A stretch of DNA of 64,000 nt from Posidonia oceanica (Eukaryota > Streptophyta > Magnoliopsida > Alismatales > Posidoniaceae): contig JAZBRS010000037.1 in assembly GCA_037176725.1 (NCBI GenBank), forward strand, positions 13,534,001 through 13,598,000. Reading direction: 5' to 3'. The notes under the pieces were generated by a model. It did not search any database. It worked only from the letters and a program-made list of their open reading frames with translations, and was not told the origin of the DNA. The position numbers were made by a program, and so were the translations under genes. Below are positions 1 through 10,756 of this stretch, piece by piece. Each line of letters opens with the position of its first letter. The stretch's first letter is position 1.

Positions 1-1711
1 TGGAAGCTTAGTCCTTAAGCACTATATAAAACTGATAATGTCTTGATCGAATATGACATTTGTGTGATCAATCAACTGTCAAGTGGGTTCCTTGCTAGCT
101 TCCAACTGGGGTTTGACGTGTACTGCACCTGGCAACCGTTCGATCAACCAATAATGGAGATATGGTCGGAATGTAATGCCAAGTTCATGCAATCATCACA
201 GTGAAAGGCATGTTTTTATAGGACGAACAGGCCAAGCACTCATAATATAGCTTCAACTAATCTCCTGTAATAATATAGCTTCCGTTACATTGGTGCCGTT
301 TAAGATGAGAACATGAAATTATCGAAAAAATGGGAACTCATGAAATGTCCACGAATTCCAATAATATCATATTGGTCAACTAGATGGGAGTAATATATTA
401 TTTGAATAATTTTTTTTTTAAAGGGACTCATGAACAGTAATTATAGTCAACTAGGTGCGAATAATAAATTGTTTGAATTCTTTATTACTCTTTTTTTTTC
501 CTGAAAGTATGCCAATTTATTCAAATAATATCATAATGGTAATTAATGTATCCATGAATTGCCATGATTTCAAGGAAGTGTAGTTTAAATATTCCCATTT
601 TGAAGGAACAATCTTCCTAACCAGCTATAATAGAAGTTTATTAGAATATTACGATATCATAATCTTCATTTAGATTCAGATCTTACTATTAATGTTGTTG
701 AAAATCAGTCCCACAATTTAACTACCATTAAAAAGAAACTATAATCTTTGTTGCACTGATAAGTGAATGAAAGCGTTGTTCCATTCGCAATTAACCAAAA
801 CATTGACTATGCAAGTGAAGATATTTTAATTATTAACTCATCGATAAAAGTCTACTAATATGTTTATTTGTCTCAAACAATGATAAGGACTTCGATTCAA
901 TTAAAAAGTAGGAAATTTTTTTTTTCATACACATATTCCAAAGTTATATCCTAAAGGCCCACCAAACAAATACACGGTTGTAGCGTGGGATCCATGATAA
1001 AAAAAGAAGATATAACGTTATGGTAAAAGTAACGTGAGAGGCAGCTTGCTGCTTCGTTCTTTATTTTAGGCGATATTCTCTTATGTATTTTCTTGTCCTT
1101 AAATTTAGTATGTACCCACTACCATGGAAAAAATAGCAATTATAATTAATAGGAACATGTTGCCTCACTATAAAACCGTAATACTAGATCTTATTTCATC
1201 CATGACAGTTCATTTGCCAATTCTAGTTTTTATCATGTTTTTTATGCCATAAGTTGATTCCATGCAATCATGATTTAAGAAAATCATGACCAACACAAAT
1301 AATACAAGTAGGTTTCTATTTAAAATAGAACAAAAGTCCTAAATGCTCGAGCATCAAGTGAACGATGTCCCTCTTGCCCAGCGGCAAAATGTAGCACAAA
1401 TTTCTATATACTGGATTTTTACATGTTGTGAACTCGCAAGCACCTATTCTTTAATTTATTGTCTCTTGTCTCGTTAAGTTCGAAGGAAATCTAAAGTGAA
1501 AACGAGATGAACTCTTCTTTTTCCTCCATAAAAAACAAAGGAGTTAACGGTACCTCTAAGAACCCGATAGATTTTAGTGGATACGTGAAACTTTTGAGAG
1601 CTTCATTGTTTCAAGAACATCATCTACATGGAGAAACTACAGTATGCTATTCTGGCTAGCTATAGTATTTTCTAAAGCTTCATTATTTGTCATGAAATTT
1701 TACACTCCATG
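1..1711. other. AT-rich intergenic DNA without a recognisable gene
   Basis: This stretch is strongly AT-rich and has no long open frame. A diverged direct duplication of roughly 60-80 bp can be seen around 320-480: two segments share an actcatga core followed by a gtcaacta core and end in attgtttgaat-like sequence. No RNA gene, LTR end or coding similarity was recognised. It is probably old host intergenic sequence or decayed transposon. Confidence 0.5.
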
Positions 1712-1942
1712 AAGGGGAAAAGCAGTAAGGATGGTTGCTTTGTTCTTAAATCTGATATGTCGTAGGCATACGACAATATTGAATGAAGTTTTTTAGCTAA
1801 GGTGTTAACTAGAATGAATTTTGGGTTTTTTGCTACCAAACAAAAGAAAAATTCAGTGCTTTTGAATGACAATGCAGATGACTTTTTCAAACAAGAGCAT
1901 AGTTTGCAACAAGGGCATCTCTTATCATCCTATCTTTTCATC
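1712..1942 (+). pseudogene. LINE (plant L1-type) reverse transcriptase fragment, decayed
   Basis: Reading from 1712 in one plus-strand frame gives, in order, the conserved blocks of plant L1 non-LTR reverse transcriptases. First comes an LKSDMS-x-AYD block (normally LD-MSKAYDRVEW, holding the first catalytic Asp), then SFLAKVLTRMNF, then SVLLND, then the LQQGHLLSSYLFI block (normally LRQGDPLSPYLFI). Two in-frame stops replace the expected Lys after MS (TAG) and the Trp after IE (TGA). About 77 codons are visible. The catalytic YxDD block and the endonuclease are not found nearby. This is a dead, 5'- and 3'-truncated relic. Assignment to LINE RT rests on block order and spacing; the exact family is unknown. 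Confidence 0.75.
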
Positions 1943-3093
1943 ACGGGAAATTCTAAGATACTCATAGTGTTATCTTAAAAAGATGTAATTATCTAATAAC
2001 AGTTACAATGATTTGCATGTAGTCAAATTTCACCATTCATATATTTAAATTTATGATCAAGATTGAATGTTTTTGGTATCCATCAAAATCTATCGTACCT
2101 TTTGGGGTACCGTGTAACGACTTTAAGGAAAAGCTTTGCAATTAGTAATATCAATTATCCTAACCAAGACCCTATGATGAACAACTACGTGGCTTCACTA
2201 TATGCATTAGAATACAATCCTACTAATTTACACCTAAAAGGAATACACAAATAAAGAGTGAGTGATCACTAAAAAGTTATCTAGCACTCACCCATAATAG
2301 AACCACAGAGAAAATAGAGCGAAACCGAAATCTACAAGAAAATTACTAAAACAGGCAAAATGCATGGATAAAACGCGTAGGTATGACGCATCACCCAAAC
2401 ACACAAATCCCTTGAATCTACAGAATCGAAACTGAAATCTACAAGAAAGAAGACGCATGTAAATCCCAGACCATTCAATATCTCACCTACTAAAAATTGA
2501 TAGATTAATATAGATAATTTTAACATGCATTCAAAAACAATATCAAATCCTTTCCACAAATTCTGAGCTTCATCAATACTGAAGCTGAAGAAAAATTATC
2601 ACTAGTTCCACATCAAAATCTATAATCAGGACTTAATACAAATCCACTAAAATCACCAACATAACAATCAAAATCCGTCGTGTTGCCTGACGCCAAGCAA
2701 CTGACTCTGGCTCACAAGTAGCTGCCAAGGCATGCTACACTACCACAGACGAACCATCTTGCAAGGAGCTCTCCCATCCCAGGTCCTGAGGAATCCTTAC
2801 AACTGCCCACTTAAGAAACGTTACCAAAAGTGAGACATGTGCATATCTCGTTTTGGCCAATCATCGTAGAGTACACCCCCTTGGTGTCTTGAGAACCCAA
2901 ACAACTAGAAGATTCTACCCTCCTAGCCCTGCCAGTACCAAAAATATCTTAGACCTCCACCTTGGCCTTGTGTCCGACTACCCAGAGATACTGTCATACC
3001 TCCTAGTCCTGCCAAAACAATCATTCGGCCGCTTGGTACCAAAATTAAATCAGCGGGAAAAAACATATTTAAATCTTATCTCAATATTAACTA
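1943..3093. other. Intergenic DNA, no gene recognised
   Basis: AT-rich up to about 2640 and more mixed up to 3093. Sequence after 1942 could hold further decayed LINE material, but no conserved block is readable. A short local duplication is seen near 2922 and 3000 (the motif ctcctag-ccctgcca occurs twice). No coding region, tRNA or LTR border is supported before the GAAAT duplication at 3094. Confidence 0.4.
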
Positions 3094-3098
3094 GAAAT
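3094..3098. repeat. Target site duplication GAAAT, left side of LTR unit F
   Basis: GAAAT lies directly before the TGTGACG start at 3099. The same five bases follow the GCTACA end at 20944. A 5-bp duplication is the size expected for a Ty3/gypsy integrase, so the two outer ends belong to one insertion. Confidence 0.7.
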
Positions 3099-3552
3099 TG
3101 TGACGACCTAGATTTTTGGGCAGCATTTTTAGGCTAGATATTTCATTTACAATTCTAGATTGTTGAACGCTAAGTACCCTGCATTCAAAATAGAACGTAG
3201 GTTTAGCAGCATTCAACACTTGAAATAGTAGTTTGTGGCTTCTGGGTGTTAAACGCTGGACATGAGGCATTTTATGTTAAACGCAAGATAGCACGTGTTC
3301 AACACCTAAAGATGGAGTATTCTGGAAGCTTAGGGTGTTGAACGCGGCATGCGGGGCATTTTACGTTAAACGCATGAAATGGCGCGTATAATACTCTATT
3401 TGTTTCCATAAATTTCAACAGCTACCTATATAGCCATAGAGGGTGATTCTTCGGGAGAATTCTTTCTCCTCCTCTCCTCTTCGTCTCATGGTGCAAGAGA
3501 GAGATCCTAGGGTTTTTGGAAAGGAAAAGAGAGAAGAGAAAGAGGTAAGTTC

Positions 3553-3596
3553 TCTTCTTCTTCTTCTTCTTCTTCTTCTTCTTCTTCTTCTTCTTC
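3553..3596. repeat. CTT trinucleotide microsatellite
   Basis: About 14 near-perfect CTT units inside LTR unit F. They create stop-free frames on both strands that encode only homopolymer-like Leu, Arg or Lys runs, so no protein is called here. Confidence 0.9.
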
Positions 3597-4811
3597 CTCC
3601 TCTTCTTTCCTTGCATGCATGCATGCATTGATTTCTTAGAGTTGGAGTGTTGCATGTGTGCCTGAGAGTTCGTGGGGAGCTGGAGGAGGCTTTGGGGAGA
3701 AGCATGCAAAGATCAGAGCTCAGATTTGCAAGGAGGAGAAAGGTTTTCATTTGGATATAAGGTACACACCCTTAGGAGTAATTTTACAATGTTTTGTGGT
3801 TGAGTTCACGATGGATTTTAGTGTGCTTGATGCCACTCTGTTTATATTTGATAGTTGCATGGTTTATGGAGGGGACGTGCATGATTTGGAGGGAGTTTTG
3901 AATGCAGGGGTGCTGTCAGTGTGTTTAATGCGTGGTCTGGCGCATTCAACGTAGAACACCCATCCTCTAGCATTCTACACTGCCATCCTGTTTTCATTGG
4001 TTTGATAGTTTAAGTGATTTCTTTATTGAGATTAATGTTGCATGCTGTAGTAATATTTGTGTTCAAGTGCTGCCTTTGATCACCTAGTAGTTTTGGGATG
4101 GATGTATGCTAGAATGGTTGGATTTTAGTGTAGGACCTGGACTCTAGGTGTTGAACGCTAGCTTTCCAGCGTTCAACATCCCAGGCTGCCTTGCATGCTT
4201 TATTAGGAGATTTTTAAATATAATTTGGAGTAGTTAATTGATGGCATAGATTGTTAATGATACTAATTAATCATATGATGATCCCTTGATAAAATGGTTA
4301 GATATTGGATTAGATTTAGGGAAGATTTAGTAGAGGATTGCGCTAGTTTCTCTACGTTCAACACCGGGAAGTTGGACTTTATCACATTAGCTGAATGAAA
4401 ATGCATAAAATGACCTAGAAATACTAGGCATTCCCTTAAATGACCTAGATGGACATTAGAGTCAAAGGTTAGCTTTAGAATCTTAATTAATTGAAGATTT
4501 GATGGTGTGACTGTGTTGTGCACTGAGTTGGAACTCAGTAGTAGTAACTGAGGTGTTTGACGCTGCACAGGCTGCGTCCAACACTTGTTTTCCAGAACTT
4601 GAGTTGCTGGGATGTATTTGATATTGTTTCGGTCTTGTAGTTGTTATGGGATTTTAATATCTTGTCTTGGTTTGTGTGTGGTCTCTTCTAGGTGGATTTG
4701 ATGACTAGAAGATGTGATTTTGACTTCAGCTCTTGTTGTGGACGTGGTTTTGAGCTGAGCACTAGTTCGGTTGACCAAAGCAAATTGGCACGTTAGACTA
4801 GGGCCCAGATT

Positions 4812-4853
4812 CCTGATTCGGTCGACCGAACCAATTCAGTCTGCCGAATCAGG
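4812..4853. repeat. 42-nt hairpin cassette with TTCGGTCGACCGAA palindrome
   Basis: Outer arms CCTGATTCGG and CCGAATCAGG can pair. Inside the left arm lies the perfect 14-bp palindrome TTCGGTCGACCGAA. The same cassette recurs at 19832-19870 in the right copy of F and twice in LTR G (21919-21960 and 21978-22026). Confidence 0.7.
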
Positions 4854-5332
4854 TCCCTGAATTCATTCTGAGTAGCTTTTCAGTATGTTTCTGATTTATT
4901 AATTAATGATAATTAGTGTATTGGTTTCATGTAGGTTTTGGCGATATAAAAGTGATTTGGAAATGTTTTAAAAAGAAATTGCATAAGTTTGCAAAGGAAT
5001 TGGAAAGTGATTTATGATGTTTTCTGTTTATGGAGACCAAGAGGCTACAGGTAAGTGTTCGTTAGATCCTGGAGATATGATACTCCTAGATTGCCGTTCA
5101 CGAGGCTGAAGCTGAGGTCTGAAAACCAAGATGCTGAGGAAAATCACAGCAGCGGACCTAGGGGGTATGAAACCTCTGTGTAGCTGGGTGTGACGTCCGA
5201 GGATGAGGATTCAGAGCCAATAGGCTTAAGGGTCGTGTTGCCAGGACCAAGAAGTGTGAAACTCTTGGCTAGTCGAACACGACTGACTAGGCTGAGGCTC
5301 GAGGGTTGAGTTGCTGACTGGACGTGGTTGTT

Positions 5333-6928
5333 TTGTGGGTTCTGGGTGTGAGGGTGTGAGTATTCTGGGTGCCGACCCTTGGGAAATTCTGGGTGGGTTG
5401 GTTTTGTTCTCCTCCCTCCTCTCTGGTCTATGCCTGGGGTGGTTTTTTCTTGGTCTTCCTACCACCGATGGCAGGGCATGGAGGTGGAATGGTGGTCTTG
5501 GTCTTCAGCCACAGGGCATGGGTGGTTGTCAGGAGATGGCCGAGAAGTCTTGGTGGTGAGCTCATGGTTTGAAAGAAAGGAGGGAGGCTGTGTCGTTAGC
5601 TGCTGTGAGAGGGAGAAGAGAAGAAGGAGGAAGAAGAAGAAGAAGGAGGAAGGTGGGCTGGGCCGAGGAGGAAAAAAAGAAAAAAAAGAAAAAGAAGAGG
5701 AGGAAGGGGAGTGGGCCGGGCCTGAGAGGTGAAGAAAAGAAGAAGAAATAAAAGAGAAAGGAAAGAAGGAGGAAAAGAAGGAGAGAAAGAAGGAGAAGAA
5801 AAAAAAAGGGAATTTGGATTTTGGTTTTTAAAGTTGGATTTGTTTTATAATTTTAAGTAATTGTTGTTTTTTTTTAGTTTTCCTTTTAATTGTTCTTTTA
5901 AGTTTGTTAATAGTTTTTTAAGTTTTTTCTTTTTTTAGTTGTTTTAATTGTTTGAATTTTTCTTTTGATTTTAGGTTTGTCTTTTGATTTTAAGTTTTTC
6001 CTTTCAATTTTAAGTCTGTTAATTGTCTTTAAGTTTTTCTTTTTGATTTTAAGTTTGTCAATTGTTTTTAAGTTTGTTTTTATTAATTATTAAGTTTTTC
6101 TTTTGATTATTTTTAAGTTTGTTTTAATTGCTTTTTAAGTTTTTCTTTTGATTATTTTTAAGTTTTCAATTGTTTTTCTCAAGTTTAAGTTTTAATTGTT
6201 TTTAAATTGTTTTAACTATTTTAGATCGTTTTTTAAGTCTTTTGGTTTGTTTTAATTTGATTTTAAGTCCTTTAAATTGTTCTAATTGTTTTTTAAGTTT
6301 GTTTAACTTGTTTTTAAGTTTTTTTTTAAATGGTTTTAGTTTGGATTTTCTTTTTAAATTATTTTTTTTAAGTGTTTTGATTTGCTTTTTGATTGTTTTA
6401 AGTTTTGAAATTTGCTTTGATTGTTTTTAAGTCTTAGAATTTGTTTTAATTTGTTTTTAAATTAGATTTTCTTTTGAATTGTTTTTTAAGTGTTTGATTT
6501 ATTTTTCTAGTTGGATTTTTCTCTTTAATTGTTTTAAGGAGTGTTGAATGCGGGCTGATGATGAATTTGAAGAAGGAGGATAATGAGGAGAGAGAAAAGG
6601 ATAATGAGGAGAGATAAGAAGGATAATGACTTAGATTTGGAGGGGTTTTGTGTGAGTGTGTGACCTAGGGTTTCTAAGGTTTGACCTAGGGTTTAAAATA
6701 GGATTTTGAGAGGATTTTAAATGGGATTTTGGGTTTAGGGTTTGGAAAAAGGATTTAGGGTTTTGGTTTAGGGAATGGATTTGGTTTGAGTTTAGGGTTT
6801 AGGGTTTAGGTTTGGTTTAGGGTTTAGGGTTTTGGATGGGTTTTGGGGTTTAGGGTTTTGGAGTTTGGGAGAGAACAACCTGAGAGAGTGAAAGAGCCAA
6901 TTCAGCCTATCAAAATGGGGTGTCAACA
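5333..6928 (-). mobile_element. Truncated 3' LTR of element C
   Basis: This is collinear with 17955-19559 of the 5' LTR and ends in TGTCAACA, the complement of the TGTTGACA start typical for this lineage. About 3.2 kb of the LTR on its left side is missing. Zones visible from left to right are a short GC-rich part, a purine-rich stretch (about 5570-5810), a T-rich stretch dominated by TTTTAAGTTT (about 5820-6540), GGATAATGAGGAGAG repeats and TTTAGGG-like motifs. No real coding region. Confidence 0.85.
6790..6831. repeat. Telomere-like TTTAGGG cluster in the U3 of C (3' LTR)
   Basis: Several TTTAGGG units occur in tandem or near tandem. In the sense of the element (minus strand) they read CCCTAAA/AAACCCTAA, which is the telo-box motif known in plant promoters. 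The matching cluster in the 5' LTR lies at 19402-19450. Confidence 0.7.
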
Positions 6929-6943
6929 GATGCCTCTCCCTGA
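6929..6943 (-). other. Polypurine tract of element C
   Basis: On the minus strand the sequence CTCAGGGAGAGGCATC lies directly before the LTR start TGTTGACA. This is the plus-strand priming site of reverse transcription. The same tract with small changes borders the 3' LTRs of B and A. Confidence 0.8.
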
Positions 6944-7484
6944 GCGAGGTTAAGGGGACTGAGGCCGCTGCTCAGGGTTGACAAGACACCCCATCTGATG
7001 ATGACGAGAGCCTGATGTTGCTGTAGATGTGAGTCACTTATTCGGTGGATGCACTGAAAATCATGACTTGTCGCTGAATGCAGATGAATGCGAACACTAG
7101 GATGTAGTGCTAATGCAAAGGCTAGTGCACGGTGCTGATGCAAATGTGATACCTACGCTAATGCTCATTGCGCTATACTCCTCTGGGGGAAAGCGGGTGA
7201 TGCATGCACGTGGAAAAGGCGGAGAATGCAATGCAGTGGTCGTCGGGCAGTACTTCGGGAAAGCTGGACGATCGGGTGCGCTAAGCGGTGTACAGCTCTA
7301 GCACGGGGGTGCCGTTTGCCAAGATTCTACTGTAGGCATAGGCGATGCAAGTGTAGAAAGTAAAGACTGAAAGTAAAGATGTTGAAAGTAACGGTACAGT
7401 GGATGTGCATGCGATGACGGGCCTATAACGCCTGGGAAATGGAGTGTGGAAGTTGGTATGATGACTACAGAGGAGTAATAGCAC

Positions 7485-8125
7485 AATAAGAGTGCAAATG
7501 CTATGCAATGGGGCACGCAAGACCAAGAAAACGATCCGAGGCCGCGCACTACTGCAAGTATCATCCAAAGCTGGCAAGCTGCGAAAGTCTTACGGGTGCT
7601 GAGGATGGTACCTTAGGCAATACATAAACTAGGGATTCGAATCCTAAGCACGCGATGCTATGCAGTGAAATGCAGAGTATAAACAGTGGAACGTCGGGCA
7701 CGTGGAACCGAGAAAACGATACCAAGGCCGCGTACTACTGCGGGTGCCATCCAAAGCCGGTAAGCTACAAAAGTCTTACAGGTGCCGAGGATGTTACCTT
7801 AAGCAATACGCGAACCAGGGGTTTGGATCCTAAGCACGCCATGTCTGTGTGATGATGAGATGCAATACTAGGACTGACTCCACGGAGGATACAAGAAAGC
7901 TATATGATGTCATGCAATGAAGATGTAGTGGAATGCAGTGTATAGACAGTGGAACGTCGGGCATGCGAAACCGAGAAAACGATCCCAAGGCCGCGCACTA
8001 CTGCGAGTATCATCCAAAGCCGGTAAGCTACGAAAGTCTTGCGGGTGCCAAGGATGATACCTTAGGCAATACGCGAACCAGGGGTTCGAATCCTAAGCGC
8101 GCGATGTCCGTGTAATGATGAAATG
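7485..8125. repeat. Three tandem copies of a 200-250-bp unit in the 3' region of C
   Basis: Copies start near 7485, 7655 and 7925. Each holds the shared blocks GAGAAAACGAT, GCGCACTACTGC, CATCCAAAGC and CTTAGGCAATAC, and ends in a GGGGTTCGAATCCTAAGC-like sequence. The last block of copy 3 matches the Pol III B-box consensus GGTTCGANNCC exactly; copies 1 and 2 have one or more changes. The short frames inside look like peptides only because the unit is repeated. Confidence 0.7.
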
Positions 8126-8466
8126 CAAATGCCATGCAACAAAATGCTCTTACACTACGACGAAGGGGTGATAAGTTAACAGACTTATCGCCGAATAGTT
8201 AGGGAGTATCGACCAGCTGAGGAGTTGATAGACTCACCACCGGATAGTTGGGGCTATCAGCCCGATGAGGAGTTAATGGACTCATCGCTGAATAGTTAGG
8301 ACTATCAGCCCGATGAGGAGTTAACGGACTCATCATCGGATAGTTAGGGCTACCAGCCCGAATGAGGGTGGAAAGGGGGCGGAGATACCAAACCAGAAGG
8401 TGCGGCAGAGGTCCGTAGACGCTCCCGCGACAGTTGGGGATGTCAGCCTAATGTAGATGGAAATGG

Positions 8467-8544
8467 GATACCATGGGGCAGCAAAAAAGATGCCCCTGGT
8501 ATCAGTGAACGATACTAGAGGACAGCCGAAGCACCCATGGCATC
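8467..8544 (-). other. Four-segment alternating hairpin module, C copy 1
   Basis: Plus-strand segments are: S1 GATACCATGGGGCA (8467-8480), an A-rich loop, S2 TGCCCCTGGTATC (8491-8503), S3 GATACTAGAGGACA (8511-8524) and S4 ACCCATGGCATC (8533-8544). S1 can pair with S2, S2 with S3, and S1 with S4. S1:S2 is the strongest here (one bulge), and S3 is partly decayed. The element is transcribed from the minus strand, whose RNA can form the same pairs. Confidence 0.6.
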
Positions 8545-8749
8545 AAAATGCAAGGTGGAGACAAAACTAATGAGTTTGTCAGCTGAGTAGTTAGGGCTAC
8601 TAGCCCAAATGCAGTGGAATTGATGCAAGGCTCACCGTGCGAGGTGCAATGCCGGTGGGGGATGCGATGGAATAATGAATGCAAGGTGATAAGTTGACGG
8701 ACCTATCGTCAGGCAGTTAGGGCTGCCAGCCCGATGAGATGAGGGGGAC

Positions 8750-8826
8750 GATATCATGGGGCAGCAAAAAAGATGCCCCTGGTATCAGGGATGATACCAG
8801 GGGACAGCCTAAGCGCTTGTGGCATC
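8750..8826 (-). other. Four-segment alternating hairpin module, C copy 2
   Basis: S1 GATATCATGGGGCA (8750-8763), S2 TGCCCCTGGTATC (8774-8786), S3 GATACCAGGGGACA (8793-8806) and a weaker S4 ending GGCATC near 8826. S2:S3 forms an almost perfect 13-bp stem with a loop of about six bases, which competes with S1:S2. Confidence 0.6.
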
Positions 8827-8960
8827 GAAATGCGAGGATGGATAGATGAATGGAGGAGATGATAGGTTGACGGACCCATCACTGAATAGTTAGGGATATC
8901 AGCCCGAATGGAAAATGATAGGTTGATGGACCCATCGCCGAGCAGTTAGGGTTGCTAGCC

Positions 8961-10397
8961 CGCATGCAAGGAAATGTAGAATGATGCAGAGAGAAAAAGG
9001 GAACCCATCGTGATAGGCGTGCAATGGTCTCAGCACGGGCATGCTTCGTGGTGTCACGAGGTGACAAACGAGGTACACGCCAGTCATCAATGACCTACCC
9101 AACGCGGTGGGCGGCAAAACTTTTGAAAAAGCGCGAAGCCTCTAAGCGAGGTAGGCAAAAGTGCTCGTCCTTGACTCCGGTTTTCGAAAATAGGGAGAAG
9201 GGAGGATAAAGATATATTACAACATGCATGTTTTGGTGGCTTTGGACTCAAAGCAGCTGTGCTAAGAGGATGCTTCTGCACTTTCAGACTCAGGGGGTCT
9301 CGATCCTCGTGCAACGCCATGCTGAGTTGTGGTCGGTGGCTCTCTTTCTCACTCTTGGCTCAGGATGAGGCCTTAGCTTTGCAGGGTATAGCCTTTGGCT
9401 GCTTGTGGGTAGCAGAAGCATTGGATGTAGCTTCAAAGCCTCCATCTTAATTCCTTGGAGACTAATTACCGCTTTTGACGCTCACAGAATGATGTTTCTT
9501 TTCCCCTCATGAGTGACCGAATCTGCATCACGCCTGCTAGGGAAGTAAGTGTTGTCTGCACAGGGGATTGGAGCGTGCTGCTGTGCTTGGAGGGTGGGGC
9601 TAGGTCCTCCCGATTAAGTGTCCCGTGCAGTTGCCAGTGTGGCTCTTGAAGTTGAAAGTTGAGGGGGCTTCGATGCTCGTCCAAGTCACTCCTCTCATGA
9701 GCGCCTTCTTTCTTCAACTTCTGTCTTCATTTTTCTTTTATGCTCAGCATGCACATCATGTTATCATATTTTTCTCACATGATCTCTATTCTTTTGGATA
9801 TGCATGTCTTCGCCCTCTTGGGGTAGCGGTCCCTGATGAGGCGTTAAGAGTTCGGCTAACCGACATACACCCTCAGCCTCTGCAATATGTAGATAGCCTC
9901 TAGCTATGCTCTACTCTGCATTGGTCCTCTCCATGTCTGGTGGACTCTCTTGATAAGGTGGATCTCACTTCTGGAATTCTGAAACTCAGCGCGATGCTTT
10001 ATTCTACTCTCAGTCTCACTTTGTGGCCACATGCAAGAAATGGCACTGCTCGGGTGAGACCTGCCTGAGATTGTCACTGCTTGACATTCTCCAGGCGCTG
10101 CTTGTTTTTCCGTAGCCAGGTTTTTTATTATACAAATGTTTATGGGTTTTGTATTTTTTAGAAGGGAAAGGGACAAGCATGTTTTTGGGTTTTTGCGTTG
10201 GTTTTGTATTTTTATGGTTTTTTGTGCTTAAGAAAACATAAAAAGGGAAAACCAGCAGCAAGGCGAGAAAATATTTTTGCATTTTTTGATTTTCTTGATT
10301 TTTTTTTGGTGCTTTTGTCTTTTACAGGATGTAAGAAATGACATGTATGATGATAGATATGTACAAAGAATGATAGATATGAGATGATATGTACAGG
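8961..10397. other. 3' region of C without recognised coding content
   Basis: Mixed composition with a T-rich part at about 10110-10320. There are no conserved protein blocks in any frame. Pol, which would be expected between gag and this region in an autonomous element, is absent. A deletion or an ancient replacement is likely, but the border cannot be placed from the sequence alone. Confidence 0.45.
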
Positions 10398-10590
10398 AGG
10401 ATGATAAGTTGACGGACCTATCGCTGAATAGTTAGGGATATCAGCCCGAGGGTGGAGAAGGGCGGGCATACCGAACCAGAAGGCACGGTAGAGATCCAGA
10501 GATGCTCCCACGATAGTTGGGGATGTCAGCCCAAGGGTGATAGGTTAACAGACCTATCACTGAGCAGTTAGGGTTGCCAGCCCGAATGAG
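10398..10590. repeat. Hairpin repeat region of C, second block
   Basis: GATAAGTTGACGGACCTATC, followed by GATAGTT...ATATCAGCCCGA and similar units, repeats the pattern seen at 8166-8960. The motif set is the same as in the 3' region of A and B, which supports a common origin. Confidence 0.6.
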
Positions 10591-10747
10591 GGAATGAATG
10601 CAAGAAGCAAAAAAGGGATGCATGTTTTTAATGGGTTTTGTTGATTTTATGCTTTTTATAATTTTCAGGCAAGGCGAGAAACCACAGAAAACAAAACAAA
10701 ACGAAAAGAAAAGACAATGCAGGAATAAAAAAAAAGAGGTAAGAAGG

Positions 10748-10756
10748 ACTTACCTG
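10748..10756 (-). promoter_or_regulatory. Consensus 5' splice site after the gag frame of C
   Basis: On the minus strand CAG|GTAAGT matches the plant donor consensus at every position, with the exon/intron border between 10754 and 10753. It lies across the end of the long gag frame of C (the TGA is at 10757-10759). No matching acceptor was located with confidence, so use of this site is inference. Confidence 0.4.

Larger units (their letters stand above)
3099..5338. mobile_element. LTR unit F (gypsy type), left part
   Basis: The segment starts TGTGACGACC, a typical start of plant Ty3/gypsy LTRs, immediately after a 5-bp target duplication. It has no polypurine tract before it, so this is an outer LTR edge. 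It holds a CTT microsatellite near 3553, a 42-nt hairpin cassette at 4812 and no coding sequence. From about 4545 to 5338 it matches the right part of F (about 19567-20375) closely, so the same LTR interval is present twice. It stops abruptly at the shared hexamer TTGTGG, where the truncated LTR of element C begins. Orientation of F is not known because neither a primer site nor a polypurine tract remains. Confidence 0.65.
8166..8960. repeat. Hairpin repeat region of C, first block
   Basis: Repeated 40-50-bp units alternate a GAGTTGAYRGACTC-type stem (or GATAAG...CTTATC) with a GATAGTTaggGCTATCAGCCC-type stem. They are clustered at 8166-8370, 8560-8620, 8685-8740 and 8860-8960. The block surrounds two copies of the four-segment module. 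It corresponds in position to the arrays of B (30195-34998) and A (44944-46700). No protein is encoded. Confidence 0.7.

Noticed and set aside
2063..2254. 63-codon frame after the LINE fragment
   Set aside because: No readable LINE block or other family; too short and AT-rich to support a gene.
3415..3750. Arg/Lys-rich or Leu-rich small proteins around 3415-3750
   Set aside because: They are translations of the CTT microsatellite and its flanks.
8070..8110. A tRNA gene at the GGTTCGAATCC motif
   Set aside because: No acceptor stem, no anticodon arm of the right form and no clear A-box, so it is reported only as B-box-like.
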